From positions 186,001 to 250,000 of the forward strand of contig NZ_JAPEPC010000001.1 of assembly GCF_026340465.1 (NCBI RefSeq): 64,000 bases of DNA, in the 5' to 3' direction. The notes below the pieces were generated by a model. It searched no databases. It was not told the origin of the DNA and worked only from the letters and a program-made list of their open reading frames with translations. The stretch comes from Streptomyces sp. NBC_01306 (GTDB taxonomy: Bacteria; Actinomycetota; Actinomycetes; Streptomycetales; Streptomycetaceae). Below are positions 8,428-16,806 of the stretch, piece by piece (the stretch's first letter is position 1; every line of letters starts with the position of its first letter). The translations under genes and the position numbers were made by a program.

Positions 8428-8465
8428 CGGTGGAGAACCACCGGAATCGCTATGGCGGCCATAGC
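8428..8465. promoter_or_regulatory. Two palindromes in the phnA/LysR divergent promoter
   Basis: cggtgg-agaa-ccaccg (8428-8443) and gctatgg-cgg-ccatagc (8449-8465) are perfect inverted repeats in the 205-bp gap between phnA and the LysR gene. LysR regulators usually bind dyads in such divergent gaps, so these are the best operator candidates. Confidence 0.55.
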
Positions 8466-8555
8466 TGTGCAGGGGCCGGTGCACCCCCTCCCCACCAGGG
8501 CCGTTCGCCGCTAGGCTCGCCGCGCGGACGGTCGGTGAGCAACGTCAGGAGGCCC

Positions 8556-9500
8556 GTGGAACTCAACCTCCACCGATTGTGGATCTTTATGCAAGTGGTC
8601 GAGCACCACGGCTTCTCGGCGGCGGCCCAGAAGCTCTACATGAGCCAGCCGTCCGTCTCCAACCAGGTGCGCAGACTGGAGCAGTCCCTGCGGGTCACCC
8701 TGGTGGACCGCTCCGGCGCCCGCACCCGCCCCACCGCCGAGGGCGAGGTCCTGGCCGAGTACGGCAAACGGGTCTTCCTGCTGGCCGACGAGGCCGTCGC
8801 CGCGGTTCAGCAGGTGAGCGGGCTGGCGTCGGGCCGGCTGCTGATCGGCGGCACGACGACGGTCGGCACCTATCTGCTGCCGTCGCTCCTCGCCCGGTAC
8901 CAGGCGGCGCATCCGGGCATCGAGTGCGACATCTTCGTGGGCAACAACGAGGCAGTGCTGGAACGGCTGACCGGAGGCGGAATCGGGGTGGCGGTGGTGG
9001 CGGGGGCGCCCACCACGGCCCAGCTGGTCGTCGAACACGTACTGGACGAGCGGCTGGTGCTCGTCGCCGCGCCGTCGCATCCGCTGGCGGGTGCGGGCGA
9101 GGTCCGTCCCGCCGAGCTGTCGGGCTCGCGGTTCCTGCTGCGCGAGCCCGGTTCACAGACCCGCGAACTCCAGGAACAGGTGCTGGCCGAGTGGGACTTG
9201 ACGGAGGTGTCGCACGGCGACATCTGGGGCCCGGAGGCCGTCAAGCAGTGTGTGGCCGCCGGTCTCGGGCTCACGCTGATCTCCGAGCACGCGGTCGACA
9301 GTGATGTACGGGCGGGTTCGCTGGCCGTGCTGCCGGTCGGCCCGCGGCCGCGGTCCCGCCCGATCAGTCTGGTGAGCCGGCGCGACCGGCTCCTCTCCCC
9401 CGCCGAGCGGGCCTTCATCGCCCTGCTGCGTACGACCGGCAGCTGGCCCCGGGACTCTCCCGCCGGGCAGCCGCGGGCCGGTTCGGATCCGGTGATATAG
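8556..9500 (+). CDS. LysR-family transcriptional regulator
   Basis: 314-residue regulator starting at the GTG at 8556, preceded by AGGAGG only 3 nt away. An upstream GTG at 8535 is an alternative. The N-terminal winged helix-turn-helix (FMQVVEHHGFSAAAQKLYMSQPSVSNQ) is canonical. The rest is the periplasmic-binding-like effector domain. Its position divergent from phnA suggests it activates the phosphonate operon in response to phosphonoacetate or a precursor, as described for PhnR-type regulators. The CysB/CbbR-like effector pocket does not identify the ligand. Confidence 0.88.
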   Translation: MELNLHRLWIFMQVVEHHGFSAAAQKLYMSQPSVSNQVRRLEQSLRVTLVDRSGARTRPTAEGEVLAEYGKRVFLLADEAVAAVQQVSGLASGRLLIGGTTTVGTYLLPSLLARYQAAHPGIECDIFVGNNEAVLERLTGGGIGVAVVAGAPTTAQLVVEHVLDERLVLVAAPSHPLAGAGEVRPAELSGSRFLLREPGSQTRELQEQVLAEWDLTEVSHGDIWGPEAVKQCVAAGLGLTLISEHAVDSDVRAGSLAVLPVGPRPRSRPISLVSRRDRLLSPAERAFIALLRTTGSWPRDSPAGQPRAGSDPVI

Positions 9501-9508
9501 CTGGTCCC

Positions 9509-10252
9509 ATGAGTGACTCACTAACCGCGGAAACCATCAGGCTCACCGGTCACAACGGCGACGAGATCGAGGCATATCTGGCCCGCCCGCAGGGCGGAAC
9601 CCCGCGCGGCGGCGTCGTGGTCATCCACCACATGCCCGGTTACGACCGGGGCAGCAAGGAGATCGTCCGCAGGTTCGCCGAGCTGGGCTACGACGCGGTC
9701 TGCCCGAACCTCTTCTACCGCGAGGCGCCCGGCGCGGCCCCTGACGACGCGGCAGCCGCCAACCGTGCGGCCGGCGGAGTGCCGGACGACCGTCTCGCGG
9801 GTGACGTGAGCGGGGCAGCGGCGTATCTGCGGGCGCTGTCCACCTCCAACGGCAAGGTGGGCACGATCGGTTACTGCTCCGGCGGGCGGCAGAGCGTACT
9901 CGCCGCCTGCCGTCTCGACCTCGATGCGGCGGTGGACTGCTACGGCGCGTTCGTCACCGGAACACCGCCCGAGGGCTTCCCGCTGAAGGTCACCAACCTG
10001 GTCGGCGAGCTCCCCGGGCTGCGCGCTCCGCTGCTCGGCCTTTTCGGGGCCGACGACAGCTTCCCCGGCCCCGAGCAGGTAGCCGAGCTGGAGCAGATCC
10101 TCACGGAGCACGGAAAGGACTTCGAGTTCCACACGTACGAGGGCGCAGGTCACGCGTTCTTCTCCACCGACAGGCCCTCGTACAACGTGGCGGCGGCGAA
10201 CGACGGCTGGGAGCGGGTCGAGACCTTCTTCGCCAAGCACCTGGGGGTCTGA
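9509..10252 (+). CDS. Dienelactone hydrolase family protein
   Basis: 247-residue alpha/beta hydrolase. The Cys nucleophile is in GYCSGGR, Asp in FGADDSFP and His in GAGHAFF, which is the Cys-Asp-His triad of dienelactone hydrolases (carboxymethylenebutenolidase) rather than Ser esterases. It begins 8 nt after the LysR stop and ends 2 nt before the next ATG, so these three genes are probably co-transcribed. Its true substrate is unknown. Nothing nearby indicates chlorocatechol degradation. Confidence 0.85.
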   Translation: MSDSLTAETIRLTGHNGDEIEAYLARPQGGTPRGGVVVIHHMPGYDRGSKEIVRRFAELGYDAVCPNLFYREAPGAAPDDAAAANRAAGGVPDDRLAGDVSGAAAYLRALSTSNGKVGTIGYCSGGRQSVLAACRLDLDAAVDCYGAFVTGTPPEGFPLKVTNLVGELPGLRAPLLGLFGADDSFPGPEQVAELEQILTEHGKDFEFHTYEGAGHAFFSTDRPSYNVAAANDGWERVETFFAKHLGV

Positions 10253-10254
10253 GC

Positions 10255-10521
10255 ATGTGCACCTACACGACGATCAAGGACACCGTGGACGGCAGCGCCA
10301 AGGGGCCGGGCAGCTCCTGGTTCCATGTGTCCGACGTGACCGTGTACTTCGACCACCCGGTGCACGCGATGGCCGAGCACACGCTCAACATCGACTTCAC
10401 CGACCCGTCGAAGGGCCCGTCGGCCCGGGTCGCCCTGGAGCTGACGGCCGAGTCCGCCCGCACGCTGGTCGCGGCGATCCAGGAGGCGCTTGCGGCGGTT
10501 CCGCCCGCGCTCACCGCATGA
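10255..10521 (+). CDS. Small conserved protein, DUF6295-like
   Basis: 88-residue soluble protein with the conserved core GSAKGPGSSWFHVSDVTVYF and DHPVHAMAEHTLNIDF. This pattern occurs widely in actinomycetes, often next to dienelactone-hydrolase-like genes. No catalytic motif or membrane segment is visible. It is tightly coupled to the upstream hydrolase gene. Function is unknown. Confidence 0.75.
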   Translation: MCTYTTIKDTVDGSAKGPGSSWFHVSDVTVYFDHPVHAMAEHTLNIDFTDPSKGPSARVALELTAESARTLVAAIQEALAAVPPALTA

Positions 10522-10839
10522 TGATGCAGCCGGGCCGTGGCTGAGCGTTCGCGGGCCTGATCCGCCAATACCGGGCTGTGGGACAGCGCTTGGACGGCTG
10601 CCTCACAGCCCGTGGCCGGCTTGCGGGTGCCCGCCGTCGCCCAGGGCGCCACCGAGGACCGGGGCGGTCCGGGGCGGTCCGGGGCGTTTCGGCGAGTACC
10701 ACGCCGTCGACGACGGGACACAGGACGGTGCCGGTCTCGGTCGCCGGGTCGCGGTCGGGGCCGATGTGCCCTCCTCGCCCTCACCGGCTTCGCCACCCTG
10801 ATCGAACTGGACGTGATCGCCCGAGCGCAACGAAAGCCC
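10522..10839. other. Gene-free stretch
   Basis: No supported gene. It contains an inverted repeat cgggctgtg (10572-10580) / cacagcccg (10604-10612) that could terminate the plus-strand operon, and three near-identical ggggcggtcc units around 10660-10688. Apparent reading frames here are high-GC artefacts. Confidence 0.5.
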
Positions 10840-11349
10840 CTAGTCGGCGTGGATTTCCCCGGCCTGCCGGGAGTCGCGCGCCCGGCCGATCAGCCACCCC
10901 AGCAGTGCGCCGGCCGCGACGCCCAGGGTGTTGTTCGCCCAGTCGAGCGGCTGGCAGGACCGTACGGGATCCAGCGTCTGCAGCAGCTCGACCACCACCC
11001 ACGCCGCCGACCCCGCGAGCGTCACGGCCACCGGCCGCCGCGAGGCCAGCGTGCCCAGCAGCCCCATGGGCACCCACAGCACCACATTGACCGCGTTGTG
11101 CGCGAAGCCGCCCGTGAGCGTCCTGACCGAGTCACCGGTCACGCACGCCCCGAGCCGCCCTGCTGCCCCACTGACGATCTGATCGGGCAGCGTGATCCCC
11201 AGACACACCGCCACCGCGAGCAGTACCCCCAGCACGGCCCCGGCCGGCCGGCCCGTTCTCCGTGCGACCGGCCGGTACGCGACCACCGCGGCAACAGCAA
11301 GGACCAGTACGAGCGCCGCCATCACGGCACTGTGCATCGAGGAGGACAT
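10840..11349 (-). CDS. VanZ-family membrane protein
   Basis: 169-residue membrane protein. ATG at 11349 is chosen because the upstream extension has no hydrophobic or conserved content and crosses a palindrome. Four to five hydrophobic segments and the VanZ signature HNAVNVVLWVPMGLLG and LLQTLDPVRSCQPLDWANNTLG are visible. VanZ relatives are linked to glycopeptide resistance in enterococci, but most actinomycete members have no known role. It is a single gene with a strong dyad in its promoter. Confidence 0.8.
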   Translation of the reverse strand: MSSSMHSAVMAALVLVLAVAAVVAYRPVARRTGRPAGAVLGVLLAVAVCLGITLPDQIVSGAAGRLGACVTGDSVRTLTGGFAHNAVNVVLWVPMGLLGTLASRRPVAVTLAGSAAWVVVELLQTLDPVRSCQPLDWANNTLGVAAGALLGWLIGRARDSRQAGEIHAD

Positions 11350-11364
11350 GGGGCAGAACCTACG

Positions 11365-11393
11365 GCACATCTGGCACGTCATGCCAGATGTGC
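11365..11393. promoter_or_regulatory. 29-bp perfect palindrome upstream of the VanZ-like gene
   Basis: gcacatctggca (11365-11376) and tgccagatgtgc (11382-11393) are exact complements around a 5-nt centre, 16 nt upstream of the VanZ ATG. The symmetry and size fit a dimeric repressor operator (TetR- or GntR-like). No matching regulator gene is adjacent. Confidence 0.6.
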
Positions 11394-11669
11394 ACGAGAT
11401 GCCGCACATGAGAACTCTATGAGTCCGGAGAAGCGGCCGACCGGGCTCGGGGCGCGGGCCGCACCTCACTGGTCGCAGGCAACTGCCGGTCGTGTCATCG
11501 GAAGCGGCTCGACACGTGGCAGGACTGGCGGCACCTCGCGTCCCGGGCATGACCGGCACGGAGCGGTCGGGCGCTCCGTGGGCCGTCTCGTCGGGGGCCG
11601 CCGCTTCCTGGCGGCGGCCCCCGGAAAAAGTGCGATCCGGGTCCGCGCGCCTCGACGTACGATGCCGAG

Positions 11670-12209
11670 ATGCACACTGGCAGCCCCCGGGGCGCTCGGG
11701 CCCTCCTGATCAACGGCACCGTCGGTGTGGGCAAAACCACCGTTGCCGACGCGGTCGGCGACCTTCTCGCCGATGTCGGGACCCCTCATGCCGTGCTCGA
11801 CCTCGACCGGCTACGCCAGTCGTGGCCCGCACCTCCCGGTGACCGTTTCAACTTCACCATGCTGCTGCGGAATCTGCGGAGCGTCGCCGGCAACTACGTC
11901 GAGGCAGGAGCGACACGCCTCGTACTCGCCGGCGTGATCGAGCGACAGAATGAGCGGAAGCAACTGGCCGACGCCGTAGGCGTTGATCTCACGGTGTGCC
12001 GGCTCCGGGCTGAACTGCCCGTCATCCACAAGCGTCTGGCCCAGCGCCACGACGGCGAACCCGAAGCACTGCGGTGGCATCTGGACCGGTCCGCCGAGCT
12101 GGACGCGATCCTCACCCGGTCCGCGGTCGAGGACTTCGCCATCGATACCACCACAGGCTCCGTCCCCGACGTGGCTGCATCCGTGATCAGGACAGCCGAC
12201 TGGCAGTGA
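11670..12209 (+). CDS. P-loop NTP-binding (kinase-like) protein
   Basis: 179 residues with Walker A GTVGVGKTT near residue 16 and a following kinase-like fold (VLDLDRLRQSW, LAGVIERQNERKQLADAVG). It resembles small AAA/adenylate-kinase-like or chloramphenicol-phosphotransferase-like proteins of actinomycetes. The substrate is unknown. Its 3' end overlaps the convergent hydrolase gene by 23 nt. Confidence 0.75.
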   Translation: MHTGSPRGARALLINGTVGVGKTTVADAVGDLLADVGTPHAVLDLDRLRQSWPAPPGDRFNFTMLLRNLRSVAGNYVEAGATRLVLAGVIERQNERKQLADAVGVDLTVCRLRAELPVIHKRLAQRHDGEPEALRWHLDRSAELDAILTRSAVEDFAIDTTTGSVPDVAASVIRTADWQ

Positions 12210-13266
12210 TCTCCGGGCTGTTGGGCCGGTCCACCAGGTGGAGGTCCCCTCCTTCGGGCGGGGCGAAGTAGCGCTCCACATCTGTGTCGGTGACCTCGGC
12301 CGGAGTGGCCGGTTTCCAATGGGGCCTGCGGTCCTTGTCGATGACCTGGGCCCTGATGCCCTCGGCCAGATCGTGCGAGGCGAGCGCTGCGCAGGAACTC
12401 CGGTACTCCTGCTCCAGGACGCGCTCCAGCCGGCCCAGCCGCCGTGCGCTGCGTACTGCGGCGAGCGTGACCTTCAAGGCGGTGGGTGACCTGGTCGCCA
12501 GGGTGTCGGCCGTCGCTTCGGCGGCGCCCGTTCCGTGTCCCCGCAGCCGGGCGACGATCTCCTCGACGGTGTCGGCCGCGTAGCAGTCGTCGATCCACGC
12601 CCGGTGACCCGCCAGTTCGCCGGGTGGCGCCTGACGCACGTACAGCTGGAGCGCGTCCTCGACCGTCCGAGTGGCGAGGGCGTCCAGCAGCCGGGGCAGG
12701 TCGCCTGAGGGTACGAAGTGGTCGGCGAGACCGCACAGCATGGCGTCGTCCGCGCCGATCTCCGCGCCGGTCAGGGCGAGGTGGGTGCCGAGTTCACCGG
12801 GCGCGAGGGCGAGCAGATACGTACCGCCCACGTCGGGTGCGAAGCCGATACCCGTCTCCGGCATGGCGATCCGGGACCGCTCGGTGACGATGCGGACGTT
12901 GCCGTGCGCCGAGACTCCGACACCGCCGCCCATCACGATCCCGTCCATGAGGGCGACGTACGGCTTCGGGTACCGGGCGATGCGGGCGTTGAGCCGGTAC
13001 TCGTCCCGCCAGAAGGCGAAGGATGCGGTGCCTCCGGCGCGTGCGTCCTCGTAAATGGAGCGGATGTCGCCGCCCGCGCACAGGCCACGTTCTCCGGCAC
13101 CGGAGATGACCACGGTCTCCACGGCCGGATCATCCTCCCAGGCGGCCAGGGCCTCTTCGATGCGCCGCACCATCGCGCGGTTCAGCGCGTTCAGCGCCTT
13201 CGGCCGGTTGAGGGTGAGATGGCCGATCCGCCCCTCGGTGCGCACCAGCACGCAGTCGTCGCTCAT
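12187..13266 (-). CDS. 3-hydroxyisobutyryl-CoA hydrolase (enoyl-CoA hydratase family)
   Basis: 359-residue crotonase-fold enzyme. Cleavage of 3-hydroxyisobutyryl-CoA is a step of valine catabolism. ATG at 13266 follows AGGGGA. The oxyanion-hole segments GLCAGGDIRSIYED and DGIVMGGGVGVSAHG are intact. METGIGF-type MPETGIGFAPDVGGTY supplies the Glu and Asp expected for the HIBYL-CoA hydrolase branch. The length (about 350) and C-terminal extension also separate it from ordinary enoyl-CoA hydratases. No valine-pathway neighbours are present. Confidence 0.85.
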   Translation of the reverse strand: MSDDCVLVRTEGRIGHLTLNRPKALNALNRAMVRRIEEALAAWEDDPAVETVVISGAGERGLCAGGDIRSIYEDARAGGTASFAFWRDEYRLNARIARYPKPYVALMDGIVMGGGVGVSAHGNVRIVTERSRIAMPETGIGFAPDVGGTYLLALAPGELGTHLALTGAEIGADDAMLCGLADHFVPSGDLPRLLDALATRTVEDALQLYVRQAPPGELAGHRAWIDDCYAADTVEEIVARLRGHGTGAAEATADTLATRSPTALKVTLAAVRSARRLGRLERVLEQEYRSSCAALASHDLAEGIRAQVIDKDRRPHWKPATPAEVTDTDVERYFAPPEGGDLHLVDRPNSPEITASRLS

Positions 13267-13376
13267 CGCGGGTCCCCTGCCTGTCCTGTCCCGGTGGAGC
13301 GCGCGCACGGCCGCGGCGGTTCCGCCCGGGGTCCCGTGGACCCGGAGGTCCCTGCCGGTCATCACGATGCCTTACG

Positions 13377-13416
13377 CGGCAGGGGCGGCGGCCGCCGGGG
13401 GCCGCCGCCCCTGCCG
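13377..13416 (-). terminator. 16-bp perfect hairpin after the amidohydrolase gene
   Basis: cggcaggggcggcggc (13377-13392) pairs exactly with gccgccgcccctgccg (13401-13416), loop 8 nt, 9 nt past the stop at 13425. It fits a factor-independent terminator of the permease/amidohydrolase operon. Confidence 0.7.
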
Positions 13417-13424
13417 TCCGGCTC

Positions 13425-15083
13425 TCAGGCCCCGGTCCCGGCGACCACCTCGCCGCCGACGACGACCAGCTCGGCCGTCGTGCCGGGGATGTCCTCCGGG
13501 CGGATCCGCAGGATGTCCCTGGACAGGACGGTGAAGTCGGCCAGTTTGCCGACGCTGAGCGAACCGCGTTCGTCCTCAAGGAAGTTGGCGTAGGCGGAAC
13601 CCATGGTGTAGCCGTGGACGGCCGTCTCCACGTCGACCGTCTCGGCCGGCTGCCAGGGCTCGCCGCCACCGAGGGGACGGCGGGTGACCGCGGTGTAGAT
13701 ACCGATCATCGGGTCCATCTCGGCCACGTTCCAGTCACTGGAGAAGGCCAGCACGGCCCCCGCCTCGTGCAGGCTGCGCATCGGCCAGGCCTTGTGCCAG
13801 CGGCCCGAGCCGACGTTCTCCGCCCAGTCCTGGCCGGGACCCGCGATCTCGGGTGCGCAGTGCCTCGGCTGCATACAGGCGACGACGCCGAGTTCCGCGA
13901 AGCGCGCGGTGTCCTGCGGGTCGAGGCACTCGACGTGGACGACCTGGTGGCGGGCGTCGCGCCGCCCGTTGATCGCGGCGGCGTGCTCGACGGCGTCCAG
14001 TACGGTGCGGATGCCCCGGTCGCCGGTGGCGTGCACGAAGCACTGGAAGCCCCGGGAGTCCAGCTTGGCGAGCAGCCCGGCGAACTCCTCCGCCGGGTAG
14101 AACGTGTCGCCCCGGTGCTTGCCGCAGCCCGTGTACGGCTCAAGCAGCGCGGCGGTGCGCGGCTCGACCACGTCGTCGATGTAGAGCTTGAGCGGGCCGA
14201 CCCGCATCCGGTCGTCGTTGAACCGGGCGGCGGTCGCCGCGAAGTCGTCCAGGTCGGCGTCGGTGGTACCGCGCGGGTGGAAGAGCGCCGCGACGAGGCG
14301 GGAGCGGAGCCGGCCCTCGGTGCGGGCGCGGGTGAACAGCTCCAGATCGTCCAGGGAGTTCTGGGGTTCGACCACGGTGGTGATGCCGAACCGGATCGCG
14401 TCGTCCAGGCTCTTCACCAGCCGGCCGTACTGGCGGTCGGGAGCGGCCCACGGCACGCCCAGCTCGCGCAGCGCCCGGTGCCCCTCGCGGGACAGCCCCT
14501 TGACCGCGAAGTCCTTGATGAATCCGGTGGGTTCGCCGGTCTCCAGGTCGGTCTCGGCGCGCCCGAACGGCAGCTCGGTGATCTCCCTGGTGACGCCGAG
14601 CCGGCGCAGGGCCGCGGTGTTGAGCCACGCGGTGTGGACGTCGTAGCTGAGGACGAAGGCCGGGGTGTCGCCGGTGACCTGGTCGAGGTCGGCCGCGTTC
14701 GGCATCCGGCCGTCCGGGATCGCGGAGTAGTCGAAGGCCTCGGCCTCGATCCACTCGGCGTCGGGGTTCTCGGCGCACCATGCGGTGATGCGGTGGTGGA
14801 TCTCGGTGAGCGTGCGGGCTCCGGCGAGCTGGACGCAGGCGTCGTCGGAGCCGAGCCGTACGTGGTTGTGCGCGTCGATGAAGCCGGGCAGCACCAGCCT
14901 GCCCTCGCCGTCGACGATCCGGGTGCCCTCCCCCGCCCAGGCCGCCGCCTCCGCGTCGGGGCCGAGCCAGACGATTCGGCCGTCGCGGACGGCGAGCGCC
15001 TCGGCGGCGGGGAGCCGCGGGTCGACGGTATGGATACGGGCGTTGCGCAGGACCAGGTCGGCGGGGGCGGTGGTGCGGGTCAT
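13425..15083 (-). CDS. Amidohydrolase family protein (YtcJ-like, Amidohydro_3)
   Basis: 552 residues. The metal-dependent hydrolase fold has DAHNH near residue 70, HATGD (second metal region), HVECLDPQD and a late Asp in FSSDWNVAEMDP. Members act on cyclic or acyl amide substrates, and no specific one can be read from the sequence. It lies 70 nt downstream of an NCS1 nucleobase/hydantoin-type permease, so hydrolysis of an imported nucleobase-like or hydantoin-like compound is inferred. Confidence 0.82.
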   Translation of the reverse strand: MTRTTAPADLVLRNARIHTVDPRLPAAEALAVRDGRIVWLGPDAEAAAWAGEGTRIVDGEGRLVLPGFIDAHNHVRLGSDDACVQLAGARTLTEIHHRITAWCAENPDAEWIEAEAFDYSAIPDGRMPNAADLDQVTGDTPAFVLSYDVHTAWLNTAALRRLGVTREITELPFGRAETDLETGEPTGFIKDFAVKGLSREGHRALRELGVPWAAPDRQYGRLVKSLDDAIRFGITTVVEPQNSLDDLELFTRARTEGRLRSRLVAALFHPRGTTDADLDDFAATAARFNDDRMRVGPLKLYIDDVVEPRTAALLEPYTGCGKHRGDTFYPAEEFAGLLAKLDSRGFQCFVHATGDRGIRTVLDAVEHAAAINGRRDARHQVVHVECLDPQDTARFAELGVVACMQPRHCAPEIAGPGQDWAENVGSGRWHKAWPMRSLHEAGAVLAFSSDWNVAEMDPMIGIYTAVTRRPLGGGEPWQPAETVDVETAVHGYTMGSAYANFLEDERGSLSVGKLADFTVLSRDILRIRPEDIPGTTAELVVVGGEVVAGTGA

Positions 15084-15153
15084 GAGGGACGGACTCCTGG
15101 GGTAGTACGGGAGGTACGGGGGTGGTGGCCGGCGGATGCGGCGTACGGGCCGG

Positions 15154-16638
15154 TCAGCTGTCGGCGGGGGCGGTACGCAACTGGCGGCGGGTCAGCGCCC
15201 AGTAGACGAGCCCGGAGACGACCGAGCCGAGCAGGGTGAGGTCGCCGCCGCCGAGCGGGGCAACCAGGGGCCCCGTCCACAGTTCGGAGTTGCAGGTCAG
15301 CGCGGCGAAGGCCATACCGGCGACGAGGGAGGCCATCCCGGCGAGGTGGAATCCCCCGCGGTACCAGTACGCCCCGCCGCGTCCGGCGTGCAGCGCGCGG
15401 GTGTCGTACCGGCAGCGGCGTATCAGCATGTCGGCGAGGAACACCCCGCCCCACGGGGCGAACACGATGATCAGCAGGGAGAGGAAGCTCAGCAGCGACT
15501 CGGTGAAGTCCACCAGGAAGAGCGCGCCGAGTGAGCCGAGCGCGGTCACGACGACACTGACGATGATCGCCCTGGCCCGGCTCCACGGGATGCCGAGCAC
15601 CTGGAGGTTCAGGCTGGAGGAGTAGAGGGTCAGGATGGAGTTGGTGACCGAACCGCCGAGCACGAGCAGCAGGAAGACCGGCTGGAACCAGCCGGGCAGC
15701 AGCTTCTCCACCCCGGCCACGGCGTCCGTCATGTCGGCCTGGGTGGCGGCCGCGACACCGGCGACACCGAGCGCGACGGACGAGATGAGACCGCCGAGCG
15801 CACCGCTCCAGGTGATGGAGCGCAGCGAGGTCTCGCGGGGCAGGTAGCGGGTGTAGTCGGCGGGCATCGGCAGGTACGAGAAGGGCCCCGCCAGCATGAC
15901 GACGAAGGCGAGCGTCCAGCCGGAGAACCCGGGCGCACCGCCGGAAGCGGCGCCCGTCGTGGCACCGGGCAGCAGGAAGACCAGCAGCACACCGAAGCCG
16001 GCGGCGAGCACGTACGCCATCCAGCGCTCGGCGAACTGCACGGTGGCGTGGCCCCACATGGCGACCGCGAACGTCACGGCGAGGGTGATGACGAGCGCGA
16101 GCGCCCGGGCGGTGTCACCGCCACCGCGCCATCCGAGGTCGGCGAAGAGGGATTCGAGTGCGAGGGTGCCGACCACCGTGTTCACGATGGTGTAGCCGAT
16201 GGAGACGATCCAGTTGAGCAGCCCGGCGGGGAAGTTCCCGAGGACGCCGAAGGACGCACGCGAGATGACCAGCGTCGCGGTGCCGGTACGGATACCGCTC
16301 AGTCCGGCGGCGCTGATGACGAAGAAGGTCAGCCCGCCGATGACGACGACAGCGGTGGCCTGCCAGAAGGAGAGCCCGAAGCTGACGGCGAGGGCGCCGT
16401 TGATGACGTAGGTGAACGTCAGGTTGGAGCCGAACCAGAGCCAGAAGAGGTCCTTGGCACTGCCGTGCCGCTCCTCGTCCGGGATCGGGTCGATGCCGTG
16501 CGTCTCGACCTGGAACACCTCGTCGCTGGCGACCCCGGTACCCCCACCGGCCGGTGTCGGCGCGGTGTTCGTCGGGGTATTCCGCTCGGCGCCCGGCGGG
16601 GTGGTCCGCTCGGTGACATCCGTCGGTTGTCGCGCCAT
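15154..16638 (-). CDS. NCS1 permease (cytosine/purine/hydantoin type)
   Basis: 494-residue membrane carrier with about 12 transmembrane segments. The family signature is at its N-terminal side (FWLWFGSNLTFTYVINGAL), and GIRTGTATLVISRASFG is typical. It has a cytoplasmic N-tail rich in Pro/Thr. ATG at 16638 follows CGGAGG with 6 nt spacing. It is first gene of a two-gene operon with the amidohydrolase and is divergent from a TetR gene with a perfect operator in between. Confidence 0.88.
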   Translation of the reverse strand: MARQPTDVTERTTPPGAERNTPTNTAPTPAGGGTGVASDEVFQVETHGIDPIPDEERHGSAKDLFWLWFGSNLTFTYVINGALAVSFGLSFWQATAVVVIGGLTFFVISAAGLSGIRTGTATLVISRASFGVLGNFPAGLLNWIVSIGYTIVNTVVGTLALESLFADLGWRGGGDTARALALVITLAVTFAVAMWGHATVQFAERWMAYVLAAGFGVLLVFLLPGATTGAASGGAPGFSGWTLAFVVMLAGPFSYLPMPADYTRYLPRETSLRSITWSGALGGLISSVALGVAGVAAATQADMTDAVAGVEKLLPGWFQPVFLLLVLGGSVTNSILTLYSSSLNLQVLGIPWSRARAIIVSVVVTALGSLGALFLVDFTESLLSFLSLLIIVFAPWGGVFLADMLIRRCRYDTRALHAGRGGAYWYRGGFHLAGMASLVAGMAFAALTCNSELWTGPLVAPLGGGDLTLLGSVVSGLVYWALTRRQLRTAPADS

Positions 16639-16667
16639 ACGAGGCCTCCGTATTCCGCATCCATACT

Positions 16668-16702
16668 TTGAATGCCGTTCTAAGAGTTAGAACGGCATTC
16701 AA
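16668..16702. promoter_or_regulatory. 35-bp perfect palindromic operator (TetR/NCS1 gap)
   Basis: ttgaatgccgttctaa (16668-16683) and ttagaacggcattcaa (16687-16702) are exact complements around GAG. The dyad sits 30 nt upstream of the permease ATG and 105 nt upstream of the TetR start. This is the expected layout for a TetR repressor that controls the divergent operon and itself. Confidence 0.85.
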
Positions 16703-16806
16703 GATGCGCCCCGCACCCGTGGCACGTCAAGACCTCCGGCCGAATTGGCGTCACCGCCCGGGGATAGGCTCGGGGACAGGCGCGGCAGCGTCCGGAGCAG
16801 ACCAGC

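Noticed and set aside
8430..8555. Upstream extension of the LysR protein
   Set aside because: No family similarity before the helix-turn-helix; the segment holds the divergent palindromes.
10840..11349. Glycopeptide resistance determinant
   Set aside because: VanZ-like only; no vanHAX, vanRS or other resistance genes in the window.
12718..13593. Plus-strand frames over the HIBYL-CoA hydrolase and amidohydrolase
   Set aside because: Antisense shadows of well-supported minus-strand enzymes, no ribosome sites, biased composition.
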